DNA of 64,000 nucleotides, from the NCBI RefSeq assembly GCF_001642475.1, contig NW_019174006.1, forward strand, positions 98,632-162,631. Direction: 5' to 3'. Positions 8,532-19,732 of the stretch are shown here, in pieces. Origin of the DNA: Fonsecaea monophora (lineage: Eukaryota > Ascomycota > Eurotiomycetes > Chaetothyriales > Herpotrichiellaceae). The translations under genes and the position numbers were made by a program. The notes beneath the pieces were generated by a model. The model was not told where the DNA came from, searched no databases, and was given only the letters and a program-made list of their open reading frames with translations. The stretch's first letter is position 1; every line of letters begins with the position of its first letter.

Positions 8532-10940
8532 CTATGAACCCTCTTTTCCACCCACGACCTGTCCATCGCCCTCGATAATGGTGAATTTGTCAAAGTTTGC
8601 CGTGAGTGCTAAGCTTTCAAATCCAACGTCCACCTTGTCGGATGTGGCGTTGCCCTTTGTCTGCTGAGCGAAGAACGAGTCTATGCGCTGCTGGGCGTTG
8701 ACGGCTGCAGTCATGCCTTGAGACTCTTGGAGGACGAAGAGAACGACAACTTTGGCAAAGTCGAGCTTCTCGCTACTGATGGCTGTCGAGGAAGGTTCGG
8801 AGGCACCAGTGCTCGTTGTAGATGGCGATTGTGACGCCGTTGTTGTGGCCGAACCAGCGTCGGTCGTTGTAGTCGCGCTCGTGACAGACGAGGTCCCAGT
8901 GACTACAGCTTCTGTTGGGCTGACTGGCCCTACAATTGGTGAGCTCGCTTGGAAGACAATCCCATTAGAAGTCGAAGTTCCTGCGTCGCCACCATCCTGT
9001 CTCCTTTCGAGAGATGATCCTGAGCAGGTTGGTTCTGCACGCGCAGTTACTTGAGGTAGATGAGGCTTGTTGATCACATGCGGATTGGGCTCAAAGCCAG
9101 GTAGCATGATGAATCGTCTCGTCCTCCTTGTTCCCAGGTTTGGAACACTTGAGTTGAAGTCCACTAGAGAATTTTCACCTGTACATGACAGATTGTGGGA
9201 CGAGAAAAGTGATAATATCGTCGAGATGTTGAGAGCGATGTCGAACCGCGTCTGTGCATCCGAAAGCGTTGGGAGGATCGAGAGCCCCATTGTTGCATTT
9301 TTGTACTCGTTATCCCCGTCATTCAACGTAATGGTCATACAATCCCCTGTGTTTTCCGACGTTTCACACTGGCTCCCGGTAAACCCGTTGGAGCAGACAC
9401 AGACGCAAGCGTCGTTGCTCACTATGCTGGTGCCCCCATTGCGACAAGGATGACTGGCAGCACAGTTGCTGAGGCTGGCAGATCGGTGTTGTTTTGGTAC
9501 AAGGATTAGGAATATGGGTATTAATACAGCGGCGGCAATGAGAATGATGATGACAACAAGGACGATGATGAAGATAGGTAATGACAGGCCGCAGCACTTC
9601 CGCCGTTGTTTTGTGCGGTGGCTTTTGGACAGATCGGTGGTTGAGGCGTAGCCATCGCCCTTTTCACCTAATGGCCACAGCGTATCTCGCTTCGTCGGGG
9701 TACCACCTATAGCTGGAGCAGGGAAAGCTGACAGCATGTCGGACATGGTCGAATGACGATTGTTAGGGCCCAGCTTTTCACCACTACCCCACATGTCCAA
9801 CATGCCCAATCGGCTTGCAGTCTTTCCTCTGTCGAGATTGGCAGCAAGCTTTGTTGCCCGTCTGATCAAATCTGCCAGACTGGTTGTACTGCCGCGACTC
9901 TCGGCTTCCCTGACAGCATCCATGTCCAACCGAGGCGGTCTTCGATTGGCAGGGATCTTGTCACTCATCGCCGGCTGCTCAATACCCAAGCCAAGCAGAT
10001 TGTTGGTAGATTTCTGGGAATGTGACGAGGCAGGGGTCTGGGTAAGAAGCATTCCAGAAGAGATTGTGTTCGGAGATTTGGGAGTCTGTAGATATTCTTT
10101 ATCCGCCGAGGTAGAGGACGGGGATGTGTCAAATGGCATCCTAACAGGAGTGTGACTGCGCGAGACAGGAGTACCCGCACGCGACCCGATATGTTGGGTA
10201 CCCATACCAGCAGCCACCGCTGCACTAAGGGCTTCCATAGTCGCTTTGGGGTTGATGTGGGTGGGGGGAGCAGGAAATTCCTCTGGGATATTCTGCTCGA
10301 TCTGACTGTCTCGATTCCTGATAGTAGTAAGGGCTGGCTTGGCTCGTTTCCCGAGGCTTGCTTGCCGCACGACTTGTGGCATTGGATCTGGCGAACCGGC
10401 TAGGTCTGATTCATCATCATATTCATCTGGATCACCCGGATAGAACCGCTCCTCCGGGCCTAGAGCTTCACTTTCAGCATAAACAGAACCTGAATAGCGT
10501 TTGGACGTTGGGGTTGGGAATCCTCTTGATCTCGATCCGGGTGTTGTTCCGGGGGTAGCATATTCGTCAGCTACTGATGACATGTAGGATTGATGCATAT
10601 TGTACTTGCGACCTGGCGACTGCGAAGGGTCATGTCTGATTCTTCCTGAAGATGGAGGTATTGGTGGAGCAATAGGGAATCGGAAATTCTGCACCAGAAT
10701 TCCATTCCCTGTAGGTTTCTGCTGCTGCTGGCGAGAAGAACTGTCAAACCTGACAGGAGGAGGACCAGTGCCAACGCCGGCGGGCACTTGGCGGGCACTT
10801 AACTTGACATTCGGGGGTACTCTCACTGATGGATGTGGAGGAAACTGTTGGTATTGCGAAGGTTGAGCATAGTTAGGTTTGGAGTAGTGAAAGCGGGCTT
10901 CATGACTGGGTTGTGGCTGTTGAGTCTGGTAGGGATCCAT
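8532..10940 (-). CDS. Single-pass membrane protein with EGF-like domain
   Basis: 802 aa, one exon, ATG at 10938-10940 (MDPYQTQQP). The N-terminal ~450 residues are Pro/Ser/Gln-rich and look disordered, with basic KQRRKCC just before one long hydrophobic segment (about 452-482, IFIIVLVVIIILIAAAVLIP). There is no signal peptide, so a type II topology is likely: cytosolic N-terminus, extracellular C-terminus. Directly outside the membrane is a cysteine-rich module, CAASHPCRNGG...CVCVCSNGFTGSQC, which has the EGF spacing and the CxxGFTGxxC ending. A ~250-aa ectodomain with N-glycosylation sequons follows, then a Ser/Thr-rich linker (SATTTTDAGSATTTAS). The function is unknown; a cell-wall or signalling role is possible. 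EGF-like modules are uncommon in fungi, but this architecture recurs in Pezizomycotina as far as I know. Confidence 0.85.
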   Translation of the reverse strand: MDPYQTQQPQPSHEARFHYSKPNYAQPSQYQQFPPHPSVRVPPNVKLSARQVPAGVGTGPPPVRFDSSSRQQQQKPTGNGILVQNFRFPIAPPIPPSSGRIRHDPSQSPGRKYNMHQSYMSSVADEYATPGTTPGSRSRGFPTPTSKRYSGSVYAESEALGPEERFYPGDPDEYDDESDLAGSPDPMPQVVRQASLGKRAKPALTTIRNRDSQIEQNIPEEFPAPPTHINPKATMEALSAAVAAGMGTQHIGSRAGTPVSRSHTPVRMPFDTSPSSTSADKEYLQTPKSPNTISSGMLLTQTPASSHSQKSTNNLLGLGIEQPAMSDKIPANRRPPRLDMDAVREAESRGSTTSLADLIRRATKLAANLDRGKTASRLGMLDMWGSGEKLGPNNRHSTMSDMLSAFPAPAIGGTPTKRDTLWPLGEKGDGYASTTDLSKSHRTKQRRKCCGLSLPIFIIVLVVIIILIAAAVLIPIFLILVPKQHRSASLSNCAASHPCRNGGTSIVSNDACVCVCSNGFTGSQCETSENTGDCMTITLNDGDNEYKNATMGLSILPTLSDAQTRFDIALNISTILSLFSSHNLSCTGENSLVDFNSSVPNLGTRRTRRFIMLPGFEPNPHVINKPHLPQVTARAEPTCSGSSLERRQDGGDAGTSTSNGIVFQASSPIVGPVSPTEAVVTGTSSVTSATTTTDAGSATTTASQSPSTTSTGASEPSSTAISSEKLDFAKVVVLFVLQESQGMTAAVNAQQRIDSFFAQQTKGNATSDKVDVGFESLALTANFDKFTIIEGDGQVVGGKEGS

Positions 10941-13900
10941 GGCAGCTATTGCTTCGTATCTAGACCTCGATGGTGATTTGGGGTAAATTCAAGCGTGTTG
11001 GACTCCTTTGCCGCGTTTCAGCAGGACTTGGAGTTCTTCCAGGCTTTAGAAGTATGTAGGCATGTTCCTGACATGCGTGAGGAATTCAGAGAAGTTGACG
11101 GTGGCGCTGTATGTGACAAGTCTGTAGAAATGTCCGTTCGTGCAAGAAGACAAGACTACTCCCATTATGTCAGTATGCTCGACAAGGCATTCACCGTCCA
11201 CTAGATCGTCTCCGGGAGCACTCTCGCTACATGACAAGGCTCGTCCGAACCCTTCGAGAATCGGCTTTTGTGCTCATGAAGCCGCGTACCTTGTGTGATC
11301 TGCTCTATCAATGTCTGGCCGCCTTCCTGCGCTCCTGCGCTTCCTTCTTGCGGAGTTGGTCGGATGTGCGGGAGTCAATGGATGGTTCGAGCGCCAGATC
11401 TCGCTGACTTGGGTTACGAATGGGCTGGGGAGAGGCTCAACCTAGGTGGATAGGCCGCAAAACTGGTTGCGAGGTGTGTGTCGGTGAAAATAAAGGCACA
11501 AAGAAGTTGCAGGCACCTGTCCGCGATGGATCGGATGAAGAGAAATCGAGCGCGATAAAACGAGCGAAGAGGTGAACGAATGTGTGGCACTTGTGCGTAA
11601 GGAGCGACGGGGAGAATTGCTCTGCAATGGAGAAATAGCAATCTAGGTATCTAGCGAAAAGAAGAGTCGATAGACATGCACCGAATCAGGCTGAACGAGC
11701 ACAGAGTGACCTGAGAGAGGACAAAGACGAGATTGAGAAGGAGCGGAAAGCACGACCACAGGACGGCGAGCGAATGAACGGAAACCAACGTGTGGGAGAA
11801 AAGGTGATACAACAAGTGAGAGAGAAGCCGTGTCAGGAGGTTTGAAGCTGGTGCCAGCAGCGCAGACGATGCAGGCTGGTGACAAGGCAGTGCCTGGTAC
11901 CTGGCTAACGGGCAGCGAATGGGGCGAGGCCTCGGTATCTCGCAGCCGATGAGGGGCCCTGGAGGCTTATTACGGTTGGGGCTATTCTTTATGGAGAATT
12001 AGCTTGCCCAGGCACAGGCACCTTATTGGCCTTTTGGGGGCTAGTTTAAACACGTTCGCCTGCAGACCCTTGAGCCGTTGCAGCCCGTTGCTCCACCTTC
12101 AAAACTCGGCTAGACAAGGACCAGGGCGCAGTTCTGAAACACCAGCCTGCCGTCCATGCGAAGTGTCCTGTTCCTTATTCCTTGTTCCTTGTTCCTGTTC
12201 CTGCATGGAAACAATCTCAGAATCCTTGGTGTGATCCTAGATATGTCGGCGACGAATCATGCAACTCATCCGAGAAACTTATTATCTGACAGGACCCTCG
12301 AACTTTCCGTCACAATCTTGATGCTGGCAAGGCTGTTCCCGAACACATTTGATCTTGGTCTACGAGGCCTACCCCAGAGTCGTCAAACCAGATGTCGATC
12401 GCACATGGGCCAGGGTGAAGGCTGAAAGGTATCGATGGATGTCAAGGGGCAAATAATAGTGGTGGCTTAGACCAATGACAAAATGGTGGCTATCGAAGGC
12501 TTGCTATCCGTGAGACATCCATTGAGTCTTGTACTGAGTACGATTACCGAGTACCTACACTGTCTTGCCTGTAGGAGGAGGTACGAGGTACATACTCCAT
12601 TGTTCTTCGACACTGGTGGCTCTCTACATATCTACCTATGTACATACTTATATTCAAGACTTTGAGTCAGAACAAGCCTCGATCTGGCGAGTCAGATGCG
12701 TGGTCCATCGATGTGGCTGCTCTTTAGTGCCATGAATGGCGTGTCGCTGCGCGGGACTGAGATAATAATACGAGCATTGACAGGGCTAGTGAGGCTGCGA
12801 TCCCGTAATTTATTAATTAATATCCGCAAGCCCACCGTGTCATGGCGCTCATTGTGCCTGCGCTCGCCGCTCGTGCTCCATCTTCGTCACACTCCGTGAG
12901 GTACTCGTACATAGTACTCGGTACATACGTCTGGACGCAATACACTCTGCAAAGTAACAGTGGGGAGGTTGTCAAATTAGATAGTCTACAATCCTCTTTC
13001 TCCATGGGTACCTATATATGGGCGAGTAGAAGGTACTACTTCCTCCTTCATGTAAAATAGACCCCGGCCTGTTCTGACACCCATCTCCACCCTCACCACT
13101 TGATCAAGATCAACCCAATCTCCATTGCGATGATCTCATATCCACCCCTCTATCGCTGTGCAAGGATTTATTCTTGAGCAGTGTGGCAGTTCGTGTACCT
13201 AGTATCCCACGAGTTCTCGAGTGTTGTGCTAAACCAATACTCAACTTTGGTGTTGTCTCTTCTTCATGTCACATCATAAGCGCGCACATTGTAGATGGGC
13301 ATATTGAGGTATCTCCCTGCTCCAGCGACAAACCTCGCCAACATACTACATGCCCTGCTTTTATGCACCATAGGCCACACTATTGAGCAAGTTCTCGGGT
13401 TCGATATACATAGATCAAGCAACACCTGGAGCGGGTTGCGGCTAACGGCTTCCGATCTGGCGAATGAGGCTAATGCCTAATTCTAGGTACCATATCTCAC
13501 GATGTTGCCTCGCTTGCCCTGTGCTGCAAAGATGGTTTAATGTGCATGGGACTGAGCCAACTTGTACTGCCTCATGTTGTTGTGTGGTACAATGACCTTT
13601 GTGTGCGCAGCTAGTCTTGGGCTTCCTGCGGCCTGGCCTGGCAGTCTCAAGTGCTGGATCGATTGCCATGTACCAACCATGCCGCAGTTTGATCATACAA
13701 AGCACCTTCAAATTTTGCCAACATGACCAACACTCCTTTCAGTGTCTCTTCATCATGTTGACTGCGATCGCTCTTCCCGTCAATCAAGTATGCCGGTTGC
13801 CAAAGACACGCGGCTGCCAGGGCTTGAGCCATGGACCTTCCCTTCCAACCTGTGTCATGGCATGACTTGTCAACATCTCCCTTGACCTTGTCCCGAGACC

Positions 13901-14038
13901 TATTCACGCCTCCGTCTCCTTCTCTTCATTGTCTGCCTTTGGCTGCAGATGTCCGCTCCTTGTCTTTGGGTACTTCTTTTGAGGTCGAATTGAGTTTGGG
14001 TGTTATTGCATCTCTTTCCTCTGAACCCCTTCCTCGGT
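10941..14038. other. 3.1 kb gene-free region
   Basis: Lies between divergent genes. I found no frame over about 100 codons and no spliceable set of frames. It contains short TTCCTTG-type repeats near 12165-12203 and, from about 12530 to 13060, many GTAC-containing short palindromes. Probably long promoters and leaders of the two flanking genes; a non-coding RNA cannot be excluded by eye. Confidence 0.5.
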
Positions 14039-16464
14039 ATGGATCATTCACCTGGCTCTTTGCCGTCCAGCGACTCTTCAGGCAGGTCAACGCATTCTGG
14101 TTATCCTCCTGGGACTCCAAAGCGTAAGCGATATCCGCCTCGAGCTCATCAGGTCGAGACGAGAACCTGCATCTTACACTGTACTAATCAGTAGTCCTTG
14201 CAGCACCAATAGATCCTCCTCGGCGGCGGTCCTCCTTATTCTTTTCTAGAGTCTTACACCCTTCGCTTTCCTCGAGAACATCTGAAGGACATAACAAAGA
14301 CGTTGGCGAAAACCAGAAGCCCTTCCCAGACGCAGTATTGCCTAACACGGGTCGGAAAAGAATCCAACCAGGCTCAACAAGGTCGAAAGTCATACCTGGT
14401 CACGTTGGACAAATGCAAAAGCTCATTCAAAGTGCGAAAGCTTCATTCCGCCTTGACGCCCGGTTCGCTGCCTCTCCAGTTGGCTCTATTGATTCTAGAT
14501 TACCCCCAGGTCCTGAGAAGCGGGACACTTCTAATGTCAACCCTGGTCTTGTGGGAGCTACTAAGAAAGAAGGCTTAGAGACATCTTCCAAGGATTGGAG
14601 GTACTCTAGAGCCCCAAAGTCTGTTGCTGAATTTGACACGGATGTCAGAGAACCTTTCCCTGAAGGATCTCCACAGCTTCCAGATTTGCTCTCAGTTGAG
14701 ATGGACCATTGCAAGGTGTTGGCTGCTGAGCCTCCCAGCAGCGGATTTACTTCGCCTGTCGATAAGGGAGATTTCTCGCTTCCCCTCAAGGATTCGCCCA
14801 ATTTTTCCTCATCTCCCGTATTGCAAGTGTCGAGGATGTCAGCCGACGATCACGGCGACTTATCTCCCGCAGGACGTCTATCCATCACTGACTTGGAGCG
14901 GCCATTGACCCAACTTCGCGTGAGTGCTGACTATGAAATGGATATCGGTTCAGGAGAAGAGTCACCCGTCGTCAGTCATCTCCAACGGAAGTCAATAGAC
15001 GCAGACGGACAGTACAGAGAGTCGCAAGCCGGTGCAGAGGACAGATTTGTTCTGTCTCCGACCGTGAGAAAAGCAGCAGACTCGGCGAAGCGGAAGCGCG
15101 TAATATTTAGCGACATCTTTCCCAAACCCCCAACGCACAGAGGCAGTGATGGCACTGCATCCTCTTCAAAGAGATCACAGCATACAGATGGCAAACCATG
15201 TCCGGATCCTCGTCTGCATACCCGTGGGCCGACGGTATTATGCCCTGATCCGACTGCTCACTTCAAATCCCCAACACCCAATGGACTTGGACATCATAAC
15301 ACCACCCTACCTTCGAATGTACAGGGGAGGTGTGAACGCCAGCACGGCGCTCCTCCAGGATTTGGTAACCCGCCCCTCCCTTTCAACCGCGCCACTGCGA
15401 CAGGCAGTCCAATGCCATTGTTGAAAGCCAGATCACCAGCAGTCCCCCCCAGAGCAATGACCCACAGTCCATGGTATCCTCCGCAAAAATTCACCCAGCC
15501 TCGATCTCAACTTCCTATCCATAAGCACCGGAGTCGGCGACATGTTGGTACTGGATCGGAGCATTTCGAGCCTGGTTGGTATTATGCTGAGAGCCCTTAC
15601 CAATCCACAAGGCCGGGACCTCCAATGTACTCTTTCTCAACAGCAGCAGCCAAAGTTGTCGGACAAGACCCAGCTCCTGATTCTAGGATTCGAGATTCGT
15701 ACAGAACAGATACTCTCACACCACTGGCAAGACCTGCTTGTCGATTCAGGAAAAATGGCATCAATGCTCTTGCCAGCGCTCGTGGAGTCGGTAAGCACTA
15801 CGGCGGGCCTTCATACCTTTCGAGGCCCCCTCAGCGTCGCATGCAGCCTCGGAGGTCACGTTTGCCGAACAATCTGCAGTTCAGAAGCAGCCCACCAAGA
15901 TGTTTGGCGGAATCTGCACCAGACCCGCAACGAAAAAAGAGGTCGAGAGACACCGAGACGCCCACAAGTGAGATCCTCGAAGACCAAATAGCAACGGAAT
16001 CAATTGACCCAAAACTGAGACTGGAAGAAGGCGAAGAAGTCATCGAAGTCGACGAAGAGACTCAGGCAGCTGTCCGTATGGGCCTGTTCGGTGCTCCGGA
16101 CGCAGCAGCTAGCCATGACACTGGAAAAGGTATGAAGGAGCTCAGCCCACACGTCGGGGTCTGGCGAAAGGGCACACGACCTTCTGTTAGCAGGAAGAAA
16201 CGGCGGCCTAGTTACTGGGACGCAGATTTAGAGGAGGTGATGCGAAGTCCCGCAGCAAGGCACGTGGGCTCGTCACCAATCAAAAAGGACGATGTAAGAT
16301 CTGAGCGAGCTGGGGTTGAATTCCATGCCGACAAGGAGAATCAGCTGCTGCTGACCGACGAATCACTCGAAGATGAGTCGACCATGGCAGAAGGACCGAC
16401 TGTTTTGAAAGAGGACGCGTCGATGAAAGACCAGGGATTAAGTGGCGTTATTTCCCATTACTGA
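14039..16464 (+). CDS. Unrecognised disordered nuclear-type protein, 781 aa
   Basis: Two exons, 14039-14123 and 14204-16464. The 80-nt intron has GTAAGC at its 5' end, TACTAAT as branch site and TTGCAG at its 3' end, and splicing joins the frames exactly. The protein is rich in Ser, Pro, Arg and Lys with no predicted membrane segment or recognisable domain. Visible elements are the N-terminal MDHSPGSLPSSDSS, many SP/TP sites (candidate CDK/MAPK sites), basic clusters KRKR and RKKRR fitting nuclear localisation signals, an acidic patch EEGEEVIEVDEETQ, and a KEN tripeptide (ADKENQ) near the C-terminus that could be an APC/C degron. A function in cell-cycle or chromatin control is only a guess from these motifs. 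Confidence 0.75.
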
Positions 16465-16753
16465 TAAGGTGAGCTGCGAGCTGCGATGGTTGATGGCTGG
16501 AGTCAAATACATACTGGGATTCGATTGGTATAATATTAATCCGTAGTGGTACTATCGGAATGTACCGCCATGCAGGCCTACAATCTGACATTCATTCCTG
16601 ACCAGTCACTTTGATAAGATCGCACATGGCTTGGTAGAAGCTGTCTTCATAGGAGCCGAAGCTCCCCTCGGTGCCTCATCCTCGCTTCGGGGCGTTGCAG
16701 AGAAGCCAGCCGGTGCCTTGTTTTGGGCCCTAACATGGTGCAAGAAGACATGG
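16465..16753. other. Intergenic between convergent genes
   Basis: Short spacer of 289 nt holding the 3' ends of the 781-aa gene and the Vma22-like gene. Nothing else is seen. Confidence 0.5.
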
Positions 16754-17797
16754 TCAGCCAAGCTTCAAAACCTTGGATCGTGGCTCAGATCGCAGGCTTG
16801 CTGTTGGAGGCGAAGCGGACAACAAGGATGATTTCTTGGCCTGCGTTGTTTGGGACTTTGCAGACGAGATTGTACGAGTCATCAGAAGACTCTCCGACTC
16901 TTGGCCCCCTGTGGTCTTGGACGCCAGTAGCTTGCTTTCGAAGTTGATATCATATCTGCTTTCAGGCTCATTCGCGGTGGGAGTTTCGTACTCATCCGCA
17001 ATCTCTAATTGGCGCCGAAGACCCCATATTTCCTCTTCCAGCTCTCGCAATGTAGATGTGATGTTCAAGATTTCAGGGATCGTTGAGGAGACCGCTGCGG
17101 TGAAATGGGTTTGACATGTGCGTAAAGCGGGTGGGATGAGGATGCCGTACCATTTGAGAGGGTCTCTGGATGTGTCTGACACTGACGAAGTGATTGAGAT
17201 ACGGTAGAGGGGTTTGGCTGTTGGCTCCTGGACGTTCTCTTCCGAATCATCCTTGAGGGTTTCCATATCTTCATTGCTCCGTGACAATGATCTGGTCCGT
17301 CCAGCTGGAGTCTTGCCCGTCCTTGTTCCGTCGCTGTTCCCTGCCTCAAGGGTTTGTTCTTCCTCTTCCTCGGAGTCGTCCGCCTTCCAACAGCTCTTAT
17401 GCAGCATGCTGTTTCCTTTCTCTTGGATCTTTGCTACCCTGTCCGCTTTCATACGCTCGTCGAAGCCTTCCTCGCCATACCTCCTCCCAACGCCCAAGGT
17501 AGAATTTGCATTGCGATTCGCCTGCGCGAGTGCAAAGAATCCCTGTGAGAAGTCCTTGGAGAGCTGGGTGCGAAGATTGGTATAGGTCTCCAAAATCGTC
17601 AAATAAGAAATGAGAAGCGCGTCTAGCCTTTCTGAGAGGAGTTCTTCAGGAGATTTTTGGTCTTTGGGTTGCTGTTGTAGATCAGCTTGCGCCTTGTAGT
17701 CTGATGTCTCCGCTTCGACAGGGTCTGGTTGACTGCGAGAGGTGTTGCTCGGGGAGCTTGGACGCGAGACCGGTGGAGAGGGAATCTGAGATGCCAT
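16754..17797 (-). CDS. VMA22: V-ATPase assembly factor Vma22 / CCDC115-like
   Basis: 347 aa, one exon, start ATG 17795-17797. Two blocks match the CCDC115/Vma22 family: an N-terminal helical block LDALLISYLTILETYTNLRTQLS...GFFALAQANR followed by YGEEGFDERMKA, and a later block DPLKWYGILIPPALRTCQ...FTAAVSSTIPEI, then a coiled-coil ELEEEIWGLRRQLE. Between them lies an acidic, Ser-rich linker, and an N-terminal SP-rich tail precedes the first block. In yeast Vma22 acts with Vma12 and Vma21 in the ER to assemble the V0 sector of the vacuolar proton pump. The C-terminal ~70 residues are low complexity and unlike the family. The gene is divergent from ISD11 across 0.5 kb. Confidence 0.82.
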   Translation of the reverse strand: MASQIPSPPVSRPSSPSNTSRSQPDPVEAETSDYKAQADLQQQPKDQKSPEELLSERLDALLISYLTILETYTNLRTQLSKDFSQGFFALAQANRNANSTLGVGRRYGEEGFDERMKADRVAKIQEKGNSMLHKSCWKADDSEEEEEQTLEAGNSDGTRTGKTPAGRTRSLSRSNEDMETLKDDSEENVQEPTAKPLYRISITSSVSDTSRDPLKWYGILIPPALRTCQTHFTAAVSSTIPEILNITSTLRELEEEIWGLRRQLEIADEYETPTANEPESRYDINFESKLLASKTTGGQESESLLMTRTISSAKSQTTQAKKSSLLSASPPTASLRSEPRSKVLKLG

Positions 17798-18329
17798 TTC
17801 CTATTCCCTTCCCAAAGTCGTCTCAAATGGCGTTGGGATGTGAAATACTGAGTGTAATTCCAGGTTGAGTGTGACGACTTTGATGGCAGCCTCGTAGAAC
17901 GAGATCTCGGTCGTTTCGGAGATTTCAGGCCGAGCATTGACGCAACCCTGCGGCGGGATGCGCAGTTTATTTGATTTCATGCAACTTGTAATTGTGAGAA
18001 GGCTCACGAGTCTACCTTTTCAGTCCATGTCACTTTCCCCAACAACCACTCGCACTATCGAAGAATCTGCAGCGTATCCTGCAGAATTCATTTGCCTAGC
18101 GAAGCTGCTCTGAGTGCTGTTGCTGAAGGAACTCGCCGCAATTATTGAGCCGCGCCGCCAAAAAGTTTGACCTGCTCGAATTTCCTTGCTTGCGCCACCA
18201 CACCCTGAGAACACCAGGAGTCGTTATTCAGAGCCAGTCTCGATACGAGCATTTTCCCACCTCTTGCACGCGCTCTAGCTCATACTCTCTGATCACACAT
18301 ACAGGAGTGCCGCGTCCCCGATCGCATCA
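17798..18329. promoter_or_regulatory. Bidirectional promoter region, VMA22 / ISD11
   Basis: 532 nt between divergent starts. No supported gene; expected to carry both promoters. Confidence 0.5.
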
Positions 18330-18976
18330 ATGGCCTCCTCCGCATTGGCCACCGCGGCCGATACCTCAGCATTCAGTGTCCGTTCACTGTACCGGTCACT
18401 ATTGCGCGAAGGGAACAAGTTTGCCAACTACAATTTCAGGATGTACGCGAGGAGAAGGACGAGGGATGCATTCCACGAACATCAGCACGAGAGGGATCCG
18501 CGACGGATACAGGAGTTGGTGCAGAAAGGTTTGAAGGAGCTTCAGATGTTGAAGGTGCGTTCCATTCTTTACTTCTCCATGAAAGGGGTTCCCCTTTTAA
18601 GTGTTTCCGAGAGATAGCGGTATTCTCCTCTTGGACACGAATGAGGATCTGCCCACAGACATCCCTCGTTTACAACCCTGGAACAACTCAGGCAATACGC
18701 GATTCACAAAACGAGGAACTGACTTCGGCCTATAGAGACAGACAGTGATATCACAATTCTACCAGCTGGACAGACTCGTGGTAGAAGGCGGAAAGACGGT
18801 ATGCATTCCCTTTCTTTTCCACAGATCCGGTCTCTTTCTGACTTCTGATTCCAGGGTAAAGAAATTGGGGACCGTGGTGGAATTGTGAGACAGAAAGACA
18901 CAGGGTACGTGTCCTTGTCTGCTCAACTTCCCTTTGTTCACGATGCTGATAGCTGACGTCTTCCAGATGGGACTGA
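18330..18976 (+). CDS. ISD11: Iron-sulfur assembly LYR protein Isd11 (LYRM4)
   Basis: Stabilising partner of the cysteine desulfurase Nfs1 in the mitochondrial matrix, needed for sulfur transfer to the Isu scaffold. Four exons: 18330-18554, 18736-18798, 18855-18904 and a 10-nt last exon 18967-18976. All three introns have GT/AG ends and the frame is continuous. The product is 115 aa. The LYR motif is at residues 20-22 (SVRSLYRSLLREG), followed by NFRMYARRRTRDAF, RQTVISQFYQLDRLVVEG and GGIVRQKDTGWD, all characteristic of the family. If the last intron were retained, translation would continue into unrelated sequence, so the micro-exon is needed to restore the usual GWD ending. Confidence 0.95.
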
Positions 18977-19732
18977 CATTTCCCTGACCCTGTCTGTTCC
19001 TGTTGATATCTGTATGTACCATGCTTTAGATGGACCGATCTCCTTTGCCAGGGATTGATCGTCCAGTGTGATACCAATGAACATACCAATCTCTCCCTCC
19101 ATGAGTGTCTTCCCATTCGACCTGTTCTGTACCATTGTGCTTCTCTCCTTGTCATTCACCGTATGCCTCTTGCCTCCTCACAGATGCTGACCCTCTAGTA
19201 CCTCCATCTCGCTCCACCTTCCCTCCGCCATCCAAATTGCCTGGGATATAGTTGTTCCCGACCACGTAGCTCCGGATATACCCGCCGCTAATTGTGTTAA
19301 CAGCCTTTAGCGTGGTTGCGAAGCCCTTGGCAATGTCCTCTTTGATAAAACATCCTTCATGCAACTCTCAGCCTTCTTTCTGATCTTTCACAACAACCAC
19401 ATCTCGTCTGAAGGTAAGTGCTTCCCCACGCGATATCTTCTGCACACGTGTCTCTGTAATCGCACCTACTCACCTGGTAATAGAGACAAGGTCGCCGTCG
19501 TTCCAAAGTTTTTTTTTTCGAAGAGGAGTGTCCGCGACACAATGGCGCCGGTAAGTTGTTGTTTTCCTTTGGTTCCGTCGTCGTGGGATGTGAATAAGTC
19601 GCACTCTGGCACGAATCTGCCACATGACTTTTCCTGCCGGACCCCACCAATTCACCATTGCTTTCTGTTTCTGTCCTCTTTATCTTTCTCTCTCACCCAC
19701 CGTCATCTCCATCCACCTTACCATCATCAACC
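18977..19732. other. Intergenic upstream of the acidic zinc-finger gene
   Basis: Contains the ISD11 3' flank and the leader of the next gene. An ATG followed by a strong donor (GTAAGT) lies at about 19541, and a pyrimidine-rich stretch at 19660-19730 precedes the start. No independent gene is supported. Confidence 0.45.

Noticed and set aside
13380..13420. tRNA-like TTCGA box
   Set aside because: The surrounding bases do not form an acceptor stem or D and anticodon arms; no tRNA found by eye elsewhere either.
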